The notes beneath the pieces were generated by a model. That model did not search any database. It saw only the letters and a list, made by a program, of their open reading frames with translations, and was not told the DNA's origin. The position numbers and the translations under genes are program-made. This document shows positions 1 through 8,527 of a stretch of DNA of 64,000 bases, one piece after another (within the stretch, counting starts at the first letter, position 1; the number at the start of each line of letters is the position of its first letter). Location of the stretch: the NCBI RefSeq assembly GCF_013409345.1, contig NZ_JACCBB010000001.1, positions 1,426,001-1,490,000 on the forward strand, given 5' to 3'. The stretch is from Kineococcus aurantiacus. GTDB lineage: Bacteria; Actinomycetota; Actinomycetes; Actinomycetales; Kineococcaceae.

Positions 1-868
1 AGCGGACGACGGTGAAACCGTCCTTCACCAGCAGGCTCGGGATCCACGTGAACGCGCCGTAGTAGCTGAAGTTCACGAAGAACCACACCAGCCACAACCC
101 GGCGGTCCGCGACCGCAGCCCCGCCGACCAGATCCCCCGGGTGGGTGCGGTCGCGGTGTCCGGGACCACGTCGTCGGCGGTCGGGGTCACCCCCGCCGAC
201 ACCTCGAACTCCCGCACGACCCGCGTCGCCTCCTGCACCCGGCCGCGCGAGAGCAGGAACCGCGCCGACTCCGGCAGCCCCCAGCGCACGACGACGGCGT
301 AGACGGCGGGCAGGGCCCCGATGGCCAGCGCCCAGCGCCACCCGTCGGCCGAGCCGGGGACCAGCAGGAAACCCACGAGGGCCGCGACGGTCCAGCCGAC
401 CGCCCAGAACGCCTCCAGCACGACCACGACGCGGCCGCGGACCCGGCGCGGTGCGAACTCGCTGACGAGGGTGGAGGCGACGGGCAGTTCCGCGCCCAGC
501 CCCAGGCCGACGAGGAAGCGGAACACCAGCAGCGCACCGAGGGACCAGGACAGCGCGGCGGCGCCGGTGGCCAGGCCGTACAGCAGCAGGGTGAGCGCGA
601 AGACCTGCCGGCGGCCCACGCGGTCGGCCAGCAGCCCGCCGAGGGTCGCCCCGACCGCCATCCCGGCGAACCCCACCGAGGCGATCCACGACAGCTGCCC
701 CTCGGACAGCTCCCACTGCGTGCGCAGCGCGACGAGGACGTAGGCGACGAGCCCGACGTCGAGCGCGTCCAGCGCCCAGCCGACCCCGGACCCGAGGAGC
801 AGCCGCCGGTGCCGGGCGGTGAAGGGCAGCGCGTCGAGGCGCTGCGAGAGGGTGCGCGGGTCGTCCAC
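1..868 (-). CDS. MFS metabolite:H+ symporter, C-terminus cut off
   Basis: Major facilitator superfamily permease of the inner membrane, closest in feel to the NiaP/SV2/aromatic-acid symporter group; the substrate cannot be deduced. The 289 visible residues start at a GTG and leave the window at its left edge, so the last transmembrane helices are missing. Seen: a short cytoplasmic lead, alternating hydrophobic helices, the loop 2-3 signature LADRVGRRQVF, and a soluble loop between helices 6 and 7 around residues 205-250. A TAGGCT box (882-877) ends 8 nt before the GTG with no Shine-Dalgarno sequence, so the mRNA is probably leaderless. The hairpin at 951-988 separates it from the gene upstream. 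The family call is firm, the substrate unknown. Confidence 0.85.
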   Translation of the reverse strand, partial: MDDPRTLSQRLDALPFTARHRRLLLGSGVGWALDALDVGLVAYVLVALRTQWELSEGQLSWIASVGFAGMAVGATLGGLLADRVGRRQVFALTLLLYGLATGAAALSWSLGALLVFRFLVGLGLGAELPVASTLVSEFAPRRVRGRVVVVLEAFWAVGWTVAALVGFLLVPGSADGWRWALAIGALPAVYAVVVRWGLPESARFLLSRGRVQEATRVVREFEVSAGVTPTADDVVPDTATAPTRGIWSAGLRSRTAGLWLVWFFVNFSYYGAFTWIPSLLVKDGFTVVR

Positions 869-935
869 GCGTCCGGAGCCTAGAGGGTGGTGACCCCGTG
901 ACCCGCCACCATCGCCCCCCTCCGCTCGCCCCCCC

Positions 936-988
936 GTGATCAAACACTCCGGTGATCAAGCACTCCTGTCCACAAGTGCTTGATCACC
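936..988. repeat. Intergenic 16-bp-period repeat, cluster 1
   Basis: Three copies of a 12-mer related to GTGATCRAGCAC: two direct copies at 936-947 (one mismatch) and 952-963, exactly 16 bp apart, and one inverted copy at 976-987. The second and third copies form a perfect 14-bp stem (951-964 with 975-988) around a 10-nt loop, so the element can act as terminator for the reductase gene ending at 1012 and insulate the MFS gene. The same 12-mer recurs near 15,400 and 33,650. It is too short for CRISPR and is seen only between genes. Confidence 0.8.
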
Positions 989-1011
989 GCGGGGAGGGAG
1001 GGAGGAAGGGG

Positions 1012-1755
1012 TCAGCGGGGCGCGCGCCGCCACACCGGGCGCGGGGTGACGGCCATCGCGGCGGCCAGCGCCCGCAACGTCCCGGGGACCCAGACCTCCC
1101 CGCGGCCGGCGGCCAGCGCGGCGGCGACGGCGTCGGCGACCTGGGCGGGGGTGCTGGCCAGCGGCGCCGGGGACATGCCCGTGGTCATGCGGCCCACGAC
1201 GAACCCGGGCCGCACGAGCAGCAGCCGCACACCGCTGCCGTGCAGGGCGTCGGCCAGGCCGGAGGCGAACCCGTCGAGCCCGGCCTTGGCCGACCCGTAC
1301 ACGTAGTTCGCCCGCCGCACCCGCGCCCCGGCGATGGAGGAGAACACCACGACCCGGCCCGCGCGCAGCGGCCGCAGCAGGTTCGCCAGGTGCGACAGGA
1401 CGCTGACCTGGGCGACGAAGTCGGTGTGGACGACGGCGAGCGCGTGCGCGACGTCGTGCTCGGCGCGGGCCTGGTCCCCCAGGACCCCGAAGGCGACGAC
1501 GGCGTCCACGGCCCCGTGCCGGGCGACGACCCCGGCGAGGAACCCCTCGTGGGCGCCGACGTCGTCGGCGTCGAACTCGGCGGTCTCGACGTCGGCGCCG
1601 AGCGCGGTCAGCCGCGCGGTCTCGCCGGCGAGGTCGTGGGACCGGCGCGCGGCCAGGACGACCGTGCGGGCCCCGGCGCGGACGAGGCGCTCGGCCACCT
1701 CCAGGCCGATCTCGCTGCGTCCGCCGAGCACCAGCACGGGGTTGGGGTGCGCCAT
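1012..1755 (-). CDS. DprE2-like short-chain reductase
   Basis: Short-chain dehydrogenase/reductase of 247 residues that resembles DprE2, the NADH-dependent second half of the decaprenyl-phosphoryl-ribose 2'-epimerase that makes the arabinose donor for arabinogalactan. Seen: the nucleotide-binding start VLVLGGRSEIGLEVAERL, the serine region VVVFSSIAGARVRRANYVYGSAKAGLDGF containing the catalytic Tyr and Lys (YxxxK), and the RPGFV segment after it. The ATG at 1755 is chosen because a purine-rich AGGAGAGG lies just upstream. Its usual partner DprE1 (a flavoprotein oxidase) is not in this window, so the substrate is an inference; a stand-alone sugar-lipid reductase is the alternative. Confidence 0.75.
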   Translation of the reverse strand: MAHPNPVLVLGGRSEIGLEVAERLVRAGARTVVLAARRSHDLAGETARLTALGADVETAEFDADDVGAHEGFLAGVVARHGAVDAVVAFGVLGDQARAEHDVAHALAVVHTDFVAQVSVLSHLANLLRPLRAGRVVVFSSIAGARVRRANYVYGSAKAGLDGFASGLADALHGSGVRLLLVRPGFVVGRMTTGMSPAPLASTPAQVADAVAAALAAGRGEVWVPGTLRALAAAMAVTPRPVWRRAPR

Positions 1756-1910
1756 CGGGTCCGGTCCACCTCTCCTGGGGGCGGCCTCGTGCCGCGCGCC
1801 GCGCCCAGTCTCCCCGACGGCGGGCGCGTCCCGGCCGGGTCGGGGGCGGGAAGTGTGCGTTCCCCGTGTGGGGGCCGGGTCCGCGCCGCTCGCGGCCGTA
1901 CCGTGGGGCA

Positions 1911-3158
1911 ATGCCCGCTGAACCGCCCCAGCCGGACCACCCCACCCCCGCGGGGGACGACGCTCAGCGCTGGCACTCCACCACGTACGGCAGGCCCGGC
2001 CGGCGGCCCGTGCGCGCCGCCGCCCAGGCACCGGGGCGCGAGCAGCGGCTCGCCGAGCTGCGCTCCCCCGCCCCGGCGGCGGACCGTCCCGGGCACGGCG
2101 GCGGCCGCGACGCCGGTCAGGGCGGCGGTCAGGGGCGCGGGCCGCAGGTCCGGCGGGCCCCCGACCCCCGGCCGGCGCGCCGGCGCGCCAACGTCCGCCG
2201 CCGCCGGGTGCTGGCCGTCGTGGCCGTCCTCGTGGTCCTGGCCGTGGCGTACCCGGTGGTGCTGGCGGCGCGCGGCTGGTCGGCGGTGGACCGGGTCGCG
2301 GCCCTGCCCACGGGGGACCGGCCGGCCGCGACGCCCGGCACGACGTACCTCATCGTCGGCAGCGACTCCCGCGACGGGCTGAGCCCGGAGGAGATCGCGG
2401 AGTACTCCGCCGGCGGCGACGACATCTCCGGGCAGCGCACCGACACGATCATGCTGCTGCACGTCCCCGCCGGCGGGGGCCCGGCGGCGCTCATCAGCGT
2501 CCCCCGCGACTCGTACGTGCCGATCCCCGGCCACGACAAGAACAAGATCAACGCGGCGTTCGCCACGGGGGGCGCGCCGCTGCTGGTGCAGACGGTCGAG
2601 GGCGTGTCCGGGCTGCGCGTCGACCACTACGTCGAGACGGGTTTCGGCGGGTTCGCGCGGATCGTCGACGCGGTCGGCGGGGTGGAGATGTGCCCGGCGA
2701 CGGCCGTCGACGACGTGCGGGCGGGCCTGGACATCCAGGCCGGGTGCCAGACGATGGACGGCAGGACGGCGCTGGGGTACGCCCGGTACCGCTACAGCGA
2801 CGTCAACGGCGACTTCGGCCGCGTGCAGCGCCAGCGCGAGCTGCTCGGGGCGATCACGGCGAAGGCGGCGAGCCCGGCGACGCTGCTGAACCCGTTCCGC
2901 GCGTTCCCGCTGGCCTCGGCGGGCGGCGGCGCGGTGACGCTCGACGACGACTCCTCGGTCACCGACCTCGTGGGTTTCCTGCGCGGGATGCGCGCGGCGA
3001 CGGGCGCGGACGGCGTCTCGATGACCGTCCCGGTCTCGGACCCGAACCTGCGCACCAGCCACGGGGTCGCGGTGAAGTGGGACACCGAGGAGGCGCTGGC
3101 GATGTTCGAGGACCTCAAGCGGGACGACACGCAGGCGCTGCGCTCCCTGACGCCGTGA
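1911..3158 (+). CDS. LytR-CpsA-Psr (LCP) family cell-wall ligase
   Basis: Membrane-anchored LCP phosphotransferase, a family that attaches undecaprenyl-linked glycopolymers to peptidoglycan. The 415-residue protein has a long, basic, Pro-rich cytoplasmic N-terminus (about residues 1-95), one transmembrane helix (around VLAVVAVLVVLAVAYPVVL) and then an extracellular LCP domain. Conserved elements seen in order: LIVGSDSRDG, RTDTIMLLHV, SVPRDSYVPIPG, NKINAAFA, and YARYRYSDVNGDFGRVQRQ carrying the arginines that bind the pyrophosphate. The ATG at 1911 is supported by a TACCGT box at 1899-1904, six bases upstream, and the absence of a ribosome site, suggesting a leaderless transcript. A perfect hairpin follows at once. 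Which polymer it transfers is not shown. Confidence 0.9.
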   Translation: MPAEPPQPDHPTPAGDDAQRWHSTTYGRPGRRPVRAAAQAPGREQRLAELRSPAPAADRPGHGGGRDAGQGGGQGRGPQVRRAPDPRPARRRANVRRRRVLAVVAVLVVLAVAYPVVLAARGWSAVDRVAALPTGDRPAATPGTTYLIVGSDSRDGLSPEEIAEYSAGGDDISGQRTDTIMLLHVPAGGGPAALISVPRDSYVPIPGHDKNKINAAFATGGAPLLVQTVEGVSGLRVDHYVETGFGGFARIVDAVGGVEMCPATAVDDVRAGLDIQAGCQTMDGRTALGYARYRYSDVNGDFGRVQRQRELLGAITAKAASPATLLNPFRAFPLASAGGGAVTLDDDSSVTDLVGFLRGMRAATGADGVSMTVPVSDPNLRTSHGVAVKWDTEEALAMFEDLKRDDTQALRSLTP

Positions 3159-3199
3159 ACCCCCGCGGTCGAGGACGGCACGTCCTCGACCGCGGGGGT
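3159..3199. terminator. Bidirectional terminator hairpin
   Basis: A perfect 19-bp inverted repeat (3159-3177 and 3181-3199) around a 3-nt loop lies between the converging LCP and subtilase genes and starts one base after the LCP stop codon. There is no clear U-run on either side, as is common in high-GC actinobacteria. Confidence 0.85.
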
Positions 3200-3216
3200 C
3201 CCGGGGGTGGTGCGGG

Positions 3217-4971
3217 TCAGAACGCCGAGACGGCGGTGAGGGCGTTGACGATGCCCTCGCCGTAGAACCCGTTGTCGTCGAGCGTCCCGGCGCAGGTGGC
3301 CGTCGAGACGAGCTCACCGGCCGTGGCGGACACCCGGCGGTAGGTGAACTCCGCCGGCACCGGGCACGGGGTGTCGGTGGCGGTGCCGAGCAGGATCGCC
3401 TGGGTGAGCGCCGGGTCCAGCGTCAGCGTCCCGGGGTGGGCCGGGTCGGGCTTGCCGTACTCGCTGACGACGAGACCGGCGACGCCGGCGGCGTGCGGGG
3501 CGGCCATCGAGGTCCCCTGCAGGTACTGGTAGTAGGCGTCCTGGCCGTCCTTCGTCTTCTCCCGCAGGACCATCGGCGTGTTCGGCTCGCCGTTCTCGTC
3601 GATGGTCCCCTCGGCCTTGGCGACGTTCGCCGGGTAGGCCGCCAGGATCATCCCGCCGGGGGCGCTGCGCCCGTTCGGGGTGTCGTAGGCGTCGCCGCCG
3701 GGGGCGGACACGTCGGACTGCTCGGTGCCGAAGTTCGAGTAGTACGCCTTGCGCCCGGACGGCCCGGTCGAGTTCACCGTCACGACCCCGTCGTTCTCGG
3801 CGGGGACGTTGAGGCAGGTCGCGTTGTCGATGGTGCGGTCCCGGGCGTCCACCGGGTTGCCGTCGGCGTCGACCGGGTAGTCGGGGCTGGTGGAGTCCAC
3901 GCCGGGGGCGCCGAGGTCGGTGGCCTCGTTGCCGCTGGCCGAGACCGGCAGCACGCCCTTGCTGCGGGCGTAGTCGATCGCGCGCTGCACGGCGGCGACG
4001 ATGATGCGCTGCTGCTGCTGCTCGGCGGGCGTGTCGGCCGGGTTGGCCTGGCAGTTGTACAGCCACGGGTCGACGTAGAAGCTCATGTTCACGACGTCGA
4101 CGCCGGAGTCGGCCGCGAACGTCAGCGCGTCGAGGGTGGGCTGCAGGAAGAAGTACCCGGAGTCCTGACCGGCGCGCAGGCTGACGAGGTTGACGTTCGG
4201 CGCGACCCCGGCGATGCCGAGGCCGTTGACGGGCGAGCCGATGGTGCTGGCCACGTGCGTGCCGTGCCCGTCGTCGTCCACGTCGACGGGGTCGACGCAG
4301 CCGGCGACCTCGCACTCCCCGTCGAGGTCGGGCAGGTCGGTGACGAAGTTCCGGCTGCCGGCCGCGTCGAAGTTGGGGGCGATGTCGGGGTGGGTGCCGT
4401 CGACACCGGTGTCGATGATGCCGACGGTGACCTTCTTGCTGCCCGGCTGGGTCCGGTAGGACCCGTCGGTGGTGGCGCCGATGGCCCGCATGTCCCACTG
4501 CAGCGCCGCCAGCGGTTCCTGGCGGGGTGCGCGGGCGGGGGACTTCAGCGTCGAGCGGCCGGCGAGGGTGGCGCGCTCGGCCTGGGTGAGCTTCTCCACC
4601 GCGTCGGCGCTGGAGGCGACGTCGGCGGGAGCCTTGCCGATGCTGCGGTCGGCGGCGGCGCCGACGAGGCCGACGGCGGCGTCGGTCCTGGCGGTGAAGT
4701 CGGTGGCGGCGCTCTCGACGAGGGCGTAACCGACCTCGGCGTTGCTGGACAGCACGGTCCCGCCGGCGGCCTCGATGGCGGAACGGGCGGCGGCGTCGCT
4801 GGTGCCGGCGTCGTAGAGGACGACGTACCGCGTCGTCGCCCCCTGGGTGGTCTTCGTTGTGCTCTGCGCGGTGGTCTGCGCTGCGGTGTCGGCGGACGCG
4901 GACTGCGTCACCGCCAGGGTCGTCGCGAGCAACGCGGTGCTCATCGCGGCCGACAAGACGATCTTGCGCAC
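3217..4971 (-). CDS. Secreted subtilisin-like serine protease (S8)
   Basis: Exported peptidase of 584 residues. It starts at a GTG with GGAGG (4980-4976) four bases upstream, then a Sec signal peptide (basic VRK, hydrophobic core, probable cleavage after ASA near residue 27). An I9-type inhibitor pro-region (about residues 45-125) is followed by the S8 domain with a complete triad: Asp187 in IIDTGVD, His236 in DGHGTHVAS, Ser488 in QGTSMAAPH, and the oxyanion Asn348 in SASGNEA. There is no C-terminal membrane anchor or sorting signal, so the protein should be released. Cysteines such as CEVAGC and NCQAN may form disulfides. A longer frame upstream to 5937 is antisense noise over the neighbouring hydrolase. 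Substrate unknown. Confidence 0.92.
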   Translation of the reverse strand: MRKIVLSAAMSTALLATTLAVTQSASADTAAQTTAQSTTKTTQGATTRYVVLYDAGTSDAAARSAIEAAGGTVLSSNAEVGYALVESAATDFTARTDAAVGLVGAAADRSIGKAPADVASSADAVEKLTQAERATLAGRSTLKSPARAPRQEPLAALQWDMRAIGATTDGSYRTQPGSKKVTVGIIDTGVDGTHPDIAPNFDAAGSRNFVTDLPDLDGECEVAGCVDPVDVDDDGHGTHVASTIGSPVNGLGIAGVAPNVNLVSLRAGQDSGYFFLQPTLDALTFAADSGVDVVNMSFYVDPWLYNCQANPADTPAEQQQQRIIVAAVQRAIDYARSKGVLPVSASGNEATDLGAPGVDSTSPDYPVDADGNPVDARDRTIDNATCLNVPAENDGVVTVNSTGPSGRKAYYSNFGTEQSDVSAPGGDAYDTPNGRSAPGGMILAAYPANVAKAEGTIDENGEPNTPMVLREKTKDGQDAYYQYLQGTSMAAPHAAGVAGLVVSEYGKPDPAHPGTLTLDPALTQAILLGTATDTPCPVPAEFTYRRVSATAGELVSTATCAGTLDDNGFYGEGIVNALTAVSAF

Positions 4972-5004
4972 GTGGCCTCCTGCCTGGGTGTTCGGACCGG
5001 GCCG

Positions 5005-5033
5005 AGCATGGTGCACAGATTGCCCACAGACAA
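5005..5033 (-). promoter_or_regulatory. Candidate promoter of the subtilase gene
   Basis: On the minus strand TTGTCT (5033-5028) and CATGCT (5010-5005) are separated by 17 bases, in the relatively AT-rich gap between the hydrolase stop and the subtilase start. Transcription from here would leave a leader of roughly 27 bases containing the GGAGG site. Both hexamers are only moderate matches. Confidence 0.35.
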
Positions 5034-5078
5034 CCCTTGACGTTCGGCAAGATGCACGGTAGTTGCCCCGAAAACCGA

Positions 5079-6338
5079 TCAGCGGCGCGCCAGGCCGGTC
5101 AGCACGTCGAGCAGCCGGCGCCCGTCCAGCCGCAACCCGTCGTGCTGGTGCTCGTTGGTGACGAACGTCCGCGCCCCGCGGATCGCGCGCGCCGTGTCCC
5201 GCGAGAACGCGTACGGGACGAACATGTCGTCGACGAACACGGCCGCGGCGACGGGCACCGCGTTGTGCGCCAGGACGTCGGCGTCGTACAGCGGCGGCAG
5301 GGTCGCGTCCGCGGCCAGCAGGTGCGCGGCCCCGCGCAGCGGCACCAGCGCGGGGTCCTCGTCGAACTGCCACGGGTACACGTGCTCGCCGGTGAACCGG
5401 AACACCGGCGCGTCGAGGGCGAACTCGGCGAACTCGCCGCGGACCCGCTCGGCCGCCCAGCCCGTCGCCGCCCCCTGCGCGTAGATGCTCTCGTGGACCA
5501 GCGCGTACAGCGGGTGCGCCGCGAACGACAGCCGCCGCCCCACCTCCACCAGGAAACGCTCCCGCAGCCGCCCACCGGGCGTGAACGGGTCCTCCAGCGC
5601 GAAGTGCAGCGCGTCGAAACCCGACACCTGCCCCAGCGCGATCCCGAGCGTGCGGAACCGCCGGCCCGACAGCCGCTCCCCCGTCGGCAGGAACTCCTCG
5701 GTGGCCTCGAGGTGGTCGGCGACGCGCTGCGCCACGGCCAGGTCGCGCGGGTAGCGGGCGAAGAACTCGGCGTTGCGCACCGCGGTCTGGGCGTACGTGG
5801 CGCGGTACACGTCGTCGGCGCTCGTCGCGAGCCCCGGCAGGCCCGCGGTGACGAACACCTCCCGCAGCCCCTGCGGAGCCCGCGACAGGTACGTCGTGAG
5901 GCAGAAACCCCCGTAGCTCTGGCCCAGCGCGGACCACGGCTCACCCCCCAGGGCGGCGCGCAGGAGCTCGGCGTCGGCCACGATCGAGTCGGCCCGGAAG
6001 TGCCTGAGGTAGCGGGCCTGCTCCTCGGCGCTGCCCGTGAGGCTCTGCCGGTCCAGCGGCGTCGACCGGCCCGTCCCGCGCTGGTCGAGCAGGACGACGC
6101 GGAACTCCTCCAGCGCCCGGTCCAGCCAGCCGCCGATCACGTCGGGCCGGTTCGCCGGGTTCCCCGGCCCGCCCTGGAAGAACACCAGCCGCGGCGCGGC
6201 GCGCTGCCCGTCGCGGACGTACTCGCGGGCGAACACCTCGATCGTCCCGGGCGTCGCGCCCGCGTGGTCCAGGGGGACGGTGAGGACGTGCTCGTGGACG
6301 TCGTGGCCGTCGACGCGGTGGGACTCGGTGCTCAGCAC
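5079..6338 (-). CDS. Alpha/beta hydrolase, proline iminopeptidase-like
   Basis: Cytoplasmic alpha/beta-hydrolase of 419 residues in the proline iminopeptidase (S33) group, which removes N-terminal proline or other residues from peptides. Seen: the oxyanion loop FFQGGPGNPANRP, LLDQRGTGRSTP, the nucleophile elbow LGQSYGGF, and an extended lid region of about 150 residues, all typical of this subfamily; the late His motif lies in NEHQHDGL near the C-terminus. A TAGCGT box (6351-6346) sits seven bases before the GTG start, so translation is likely leaderless. It lies upstream of the subtilase on the same strand with a promoter-containing gap between them. Peptidase specificity is inferred from the family. 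Confidence 0.85.
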   Translation of the reverse strand: MLSTESHRVDGHDVHEHVLTVPLDHAGATPGTIEVFAREYVRDGQRAAPRLVFFQGGPGNPANRPDVIGGWLDRALEEFRVVLLDQRGTGRSTPLDRQSLTGSAEEQARYLRHFRADSIVADAELLRAALGGEPWSALGQSYGGFCLTTYLSRAPQGLREVFVTAGLPGLATSADDVYRATYAQTAVRNAEFFARYPRDLAVAQRVADHLEATEEFLPTGERLSGRRFRTLGIALGQVSGFDALHFALEDPFTPGGRLRERFLVEVGRRLSFAAHPLYALVHESIYAQGAATGWAAERVRGEFAEFALDAPVFRFTGEHVYPWQFDEDPALVPLRGAAHLLAADATLPPLYDADVLAHNAVPVAAAVFVDDMFVPYAFSRDTARAIRGARTFVTNEHQHDGLRLDGRRLLDVLTGLARR

Positions 6339-6410
6339 GGCGCCGACGCTACCCGGCCCGCGTCCGGGCGCGGCGTCACCGCGCGCCGGCGGGCCGGGGC
6401 GGAGCGGCCC

Positions 6411-6932
6411 TCAGGAACCGAACCCGACGCTGCCGCGCCGCGTCCGCGCGCGCAGCTTCTCGCCCTTGTCGTGGGCGACCTGCCGCAGCGAGTCCTGGAA
6501 CTCCACCATGCGCGAGCGCAGCTCGGGGTCGGCCGCGGCGAGGATCCGCACGGCCAGCAGCCCCGCGTTGCGGGCCCCGCCGATCGACACGGTCGCGACG
6601 GGGACGCCCGCGGGCATCTGCACGATCGACAGCAGCGAGTCCATGCCGTCGAGGTACCGCAGCGGCACGGGGACGCCGATGACGGGCAGCGGGGTGACGC
6701 TGGCGAGCATCCCCGGCAGGTGCGCGGCGCCGCCGGCGCCGGCGATGACGACCTGCAGGCCGCGCTCGGCGGCGGCCGCGCCCCAGGCCACCATGTCGTG
6801 CGGCATGCGGTGGGCGGAGACGACGTCGGCCTCGTAGCCGACCTCGAACTCCTCCAGCGCCTTCGCGGCCTCCTCCATGACGGGCCAGTCGGAGTCGGAC
6901 CCCATGACCAGTCCCACGCGCACGGTGCTCAC
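6411..6932 (-). CDS. purE: N5-carboxyaminoimidazole ribonucleotide mutase
   Basis: PurE, 173 residues, moves the carboxyl group of N5-CAIR to give CAIR in de novo purine synthesis. Seen: the class signature [10 protein letters not shown] at the N-terminus, SAHRMPHDM with the active-site histidine, [15 protein letters not shown], and [10 protein letters not shown]. The length is that of the bacterial class I octamer. The GTG start overlaps the purK stop by four bases (GTGA), so the two are translationally coupled and purK is read first. No regulatory element separates them. Confidence 0.95.
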   Translation of the reverse strand: MSTVRVGLVMGSDSDWPVMEEAAKALEEFEVGYEADVVSAHRMPHDMVAWGAAAAERGLQVVIAGAGGAAHLPGMLASVTPLPVIGVPVPLRYLDGMDSLLSIVQMPAGVPVATVSIGGARNAGLLAVRILAAADPELRSRMVEFQDSLRQVAHDKGEKLRARTRRGSVGFGS

Positions 6933-8179
6933 TCGTCGATCTCCCCCGCGATGAAGGCCGCCGCGTGCCGGGCACGCGCGCGGACGGTGTCCAGGTCGTC
7001 GCCGTAGACGGTGACGTGCCCGAGCTTGCGGCCCGGGCGCTGCTCCTTGCCGTACAGGTGCACCTTGACGCCCGGGTCGTGCGCCATGACGTGCAGGTAG
7101 GACCGGTACAGGTCTTCGTGCCGCTCCTCGATCGCCTTCGGGCCCAGCACGTTCACCATGACCGTCCACGGCGCGCGGGGTTCGGTGGAGCCCAGCGGCA
7201 GGTCCAGGACGGCGCGCAGGTGGTTCTCGAACTGGCTGGTGACCGACCCGTCGATGCTCCAGTGCCCGGAGTTGTGCGGGCGCATCGCGAGCTCGTTGAC
7301 CAGGACGTCCCTGACCGGTCCGTCGGGGGTGTCGCGCTCGACCTCGAACACCTCGACGGCCAGCACCCCGGTGACGCCGAGCCCGCCGGCGATCCGCAGC
7401 GCGACGTCGGTCAGCTCCGCGGCCAGCGCCGGGTCCAGGCCGGGCGCGGGGGCGGTCACCTCGTGGCAGACGCCGTCGCGCTGGACGGTCTCGACGACGG
7501 GCCACGCCGCGGCCTGCCCCGAGGGGCTGCGCGCGACGAGGGCGGCCAGCTCGCGGGTGAAGGGGACGTGCTCCTCGGCGAGCAGGCCGCCGCGGTCGGC
7601 CCAGTCGGCCAGCCACGCCTGCGCCGTCGCCCACTTCTCGTCCTCGGGCCCGGACAGGACGAGGACGCCCTTGCCGTCGTAGCCGCCGCGCGGGGTCTTC
7701 AGCACCACCGGCCAGCCCGCCGAGGCCGCGAACGCCTCCACCGCGTCCCGGTCGGCGACCTGCGCCCACGCCGGGCACGGGACGCCCAGCTCGGTGAGCG
7801 CGCGCCGCATGACGACCTTGTCCTGGGCGTGCACGAGGGCGTCGGCGCCCGGCTGCACGGAGGTGAGCGCCGCCATGGCCCGCAGCCCCTCGCCGGGGAC
7901 GTGCTCGTGGTCGAAGGTGACGGCGTCGCACTCGCGGGCGAAGGCGACGAGGGCCTCGAGGTCGTCGGCCGCGCCGATCGGGGCGGGGGTGATGACCTGC
8001 GCCGCGGAGACGTCGGGCCCCTCGGCCAGGACGCGCAGCCGCAGGCCCAGGGCGGTGGCGGCCGGCTGCATCATCCGGGCGAGCTGCCCCCCGCCGACGA
8101 CGCCCACGACGGGGAACCCGCCCGGCCGGGCGTAGGGGGCCGGGTCCTGGCGGGGGCGGTCCGTGGAGGAGGCGGTCAC
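6929..8179 (-). CDS. purK: N5-carboxyaminoimidazole ribonucleotide synthase
   Basis: PurK, 416 residues, is the ATP-grasp ligase that makes N5-CAIR from AIR, bicarbonate and ATP. Seen: [20 protein letters not shown] at the N-terminus, [27 protein letters not shown], the ATP-grasp segment EVFEVERD...[15 protein letters not shown], and the C-terminal GHVTVYGDD. About 25 extra residues ([19 protein letters not shown]) precede the domain. The GTG at 8179 is chosen because a TACCCT box (8193-8188) lies eight bases upstream and the frame further upstream has no family similarity; the transcript is probably leaderless. First gene of purK-purE. Confidence 0.94.
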   Translation of the reverse strand: MTASSTDRPRQDPAPYARPGGFPVVGVVGGGQLARMMQPAATALGLRLRVLAEGPDVSAAQVITPAPIGAADDLEALVAFARECDAVTFDHEHVPGEGLRAMAALTSVQPGADALVHAQDKVVMRRALTELGVPCPAWAQVADRDAVEAFAASAGWPVVLKTPRGGYDGKGVLVLSGPEDEKWATAQAWLADWADRGGLLAEEHVPFTRELAALVARSPSGQAAAWPVVETVQRDGVCHEVTAPAPGLDPALAAELTDVALRIAGGLGVTGVLAVEVFEVERDTPDGPVRDVLVNELAMRPHNSGHWSIDGSVTSQFENHLRAVLDLPLGSTEPRAPWTVMVNVLGPKAIEERHEDLYRSYLHVMAHDPGVKVHLYGKEQRPGRKLGHVTVYGDDLDTVRARARHAAAFIAGEIDE

Positions 8180-8326
8180 GTGCGCTAAGGGTAGTGGCCG
8201 CCGGGGCCGCCTCAGGTCACCACCCGCCCGGCCGATGGGCCCCGGGATGCCCACCGCCGCACCGTGCGCGAGGCTTGCCCCCGGCACGTCGCGCAGCGCG
8301 GCGCGCACCCGCGGAAGGGGAACGAG

Positions 8327-8458
8327 TTGGTCACCGTGATCGCCTGCGTGGTGTTCGTCGTCCTCGGCATCGTGGGCGCGGTGAAGATGGAGGACCACCT
8401 CACCCCCCGGGATGCGCCCACCACCGACGCGGGGACACGCACCCCCGCCCGGCGGTGA
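8327..8458 (+). CDS. Small single-helix membrane protein, hypothetical
   Basis: A 43-residue reading frame not recognised by name. From a TTG at 8327, preceded by GGAAGGGGAA, it encodes one hydrophobic helix (VTVIACVVFVVLGIVGAVKM) followed by a short polar, Pro/Thr-rich tail ending in ARR. A GTG at 8336 is an alternative start. It fills the gap between purK and gtrA, which is otherwise empty, and runs in the direction of gtrA. The helix-plus-tail layout and the purine-rich site support a real gene, but the size makes chance possible in such GC-rich DNA. Confidence 0.4.
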   Translation: MVTVIACVVFVVLGIVGAVKMEDHLTPRDAPTTDAGTRTPARR

Positions 8459-8527
8459 CGTGGAGCCGGTTCCCAGCCTGACCCGTCAGACTGCGTGGCC
8501 GCAGGAGCAGTGGCCACGACCGGGGGG

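Noticed and set aside
4972-5937. N-terminal extension of the subtilase to 5937
   Set aside because: The extension overlaps the proline-iminopeptidase-like gene in another frame; a signal peptide and GGAGG site fix the start at 4971.
4857-7007. Plus-strand frame of about 716 codons
   Set aside because: Covers the hydrolase and purE genes on the other strand; its composition is that of a shadow frame and it has no family motif.
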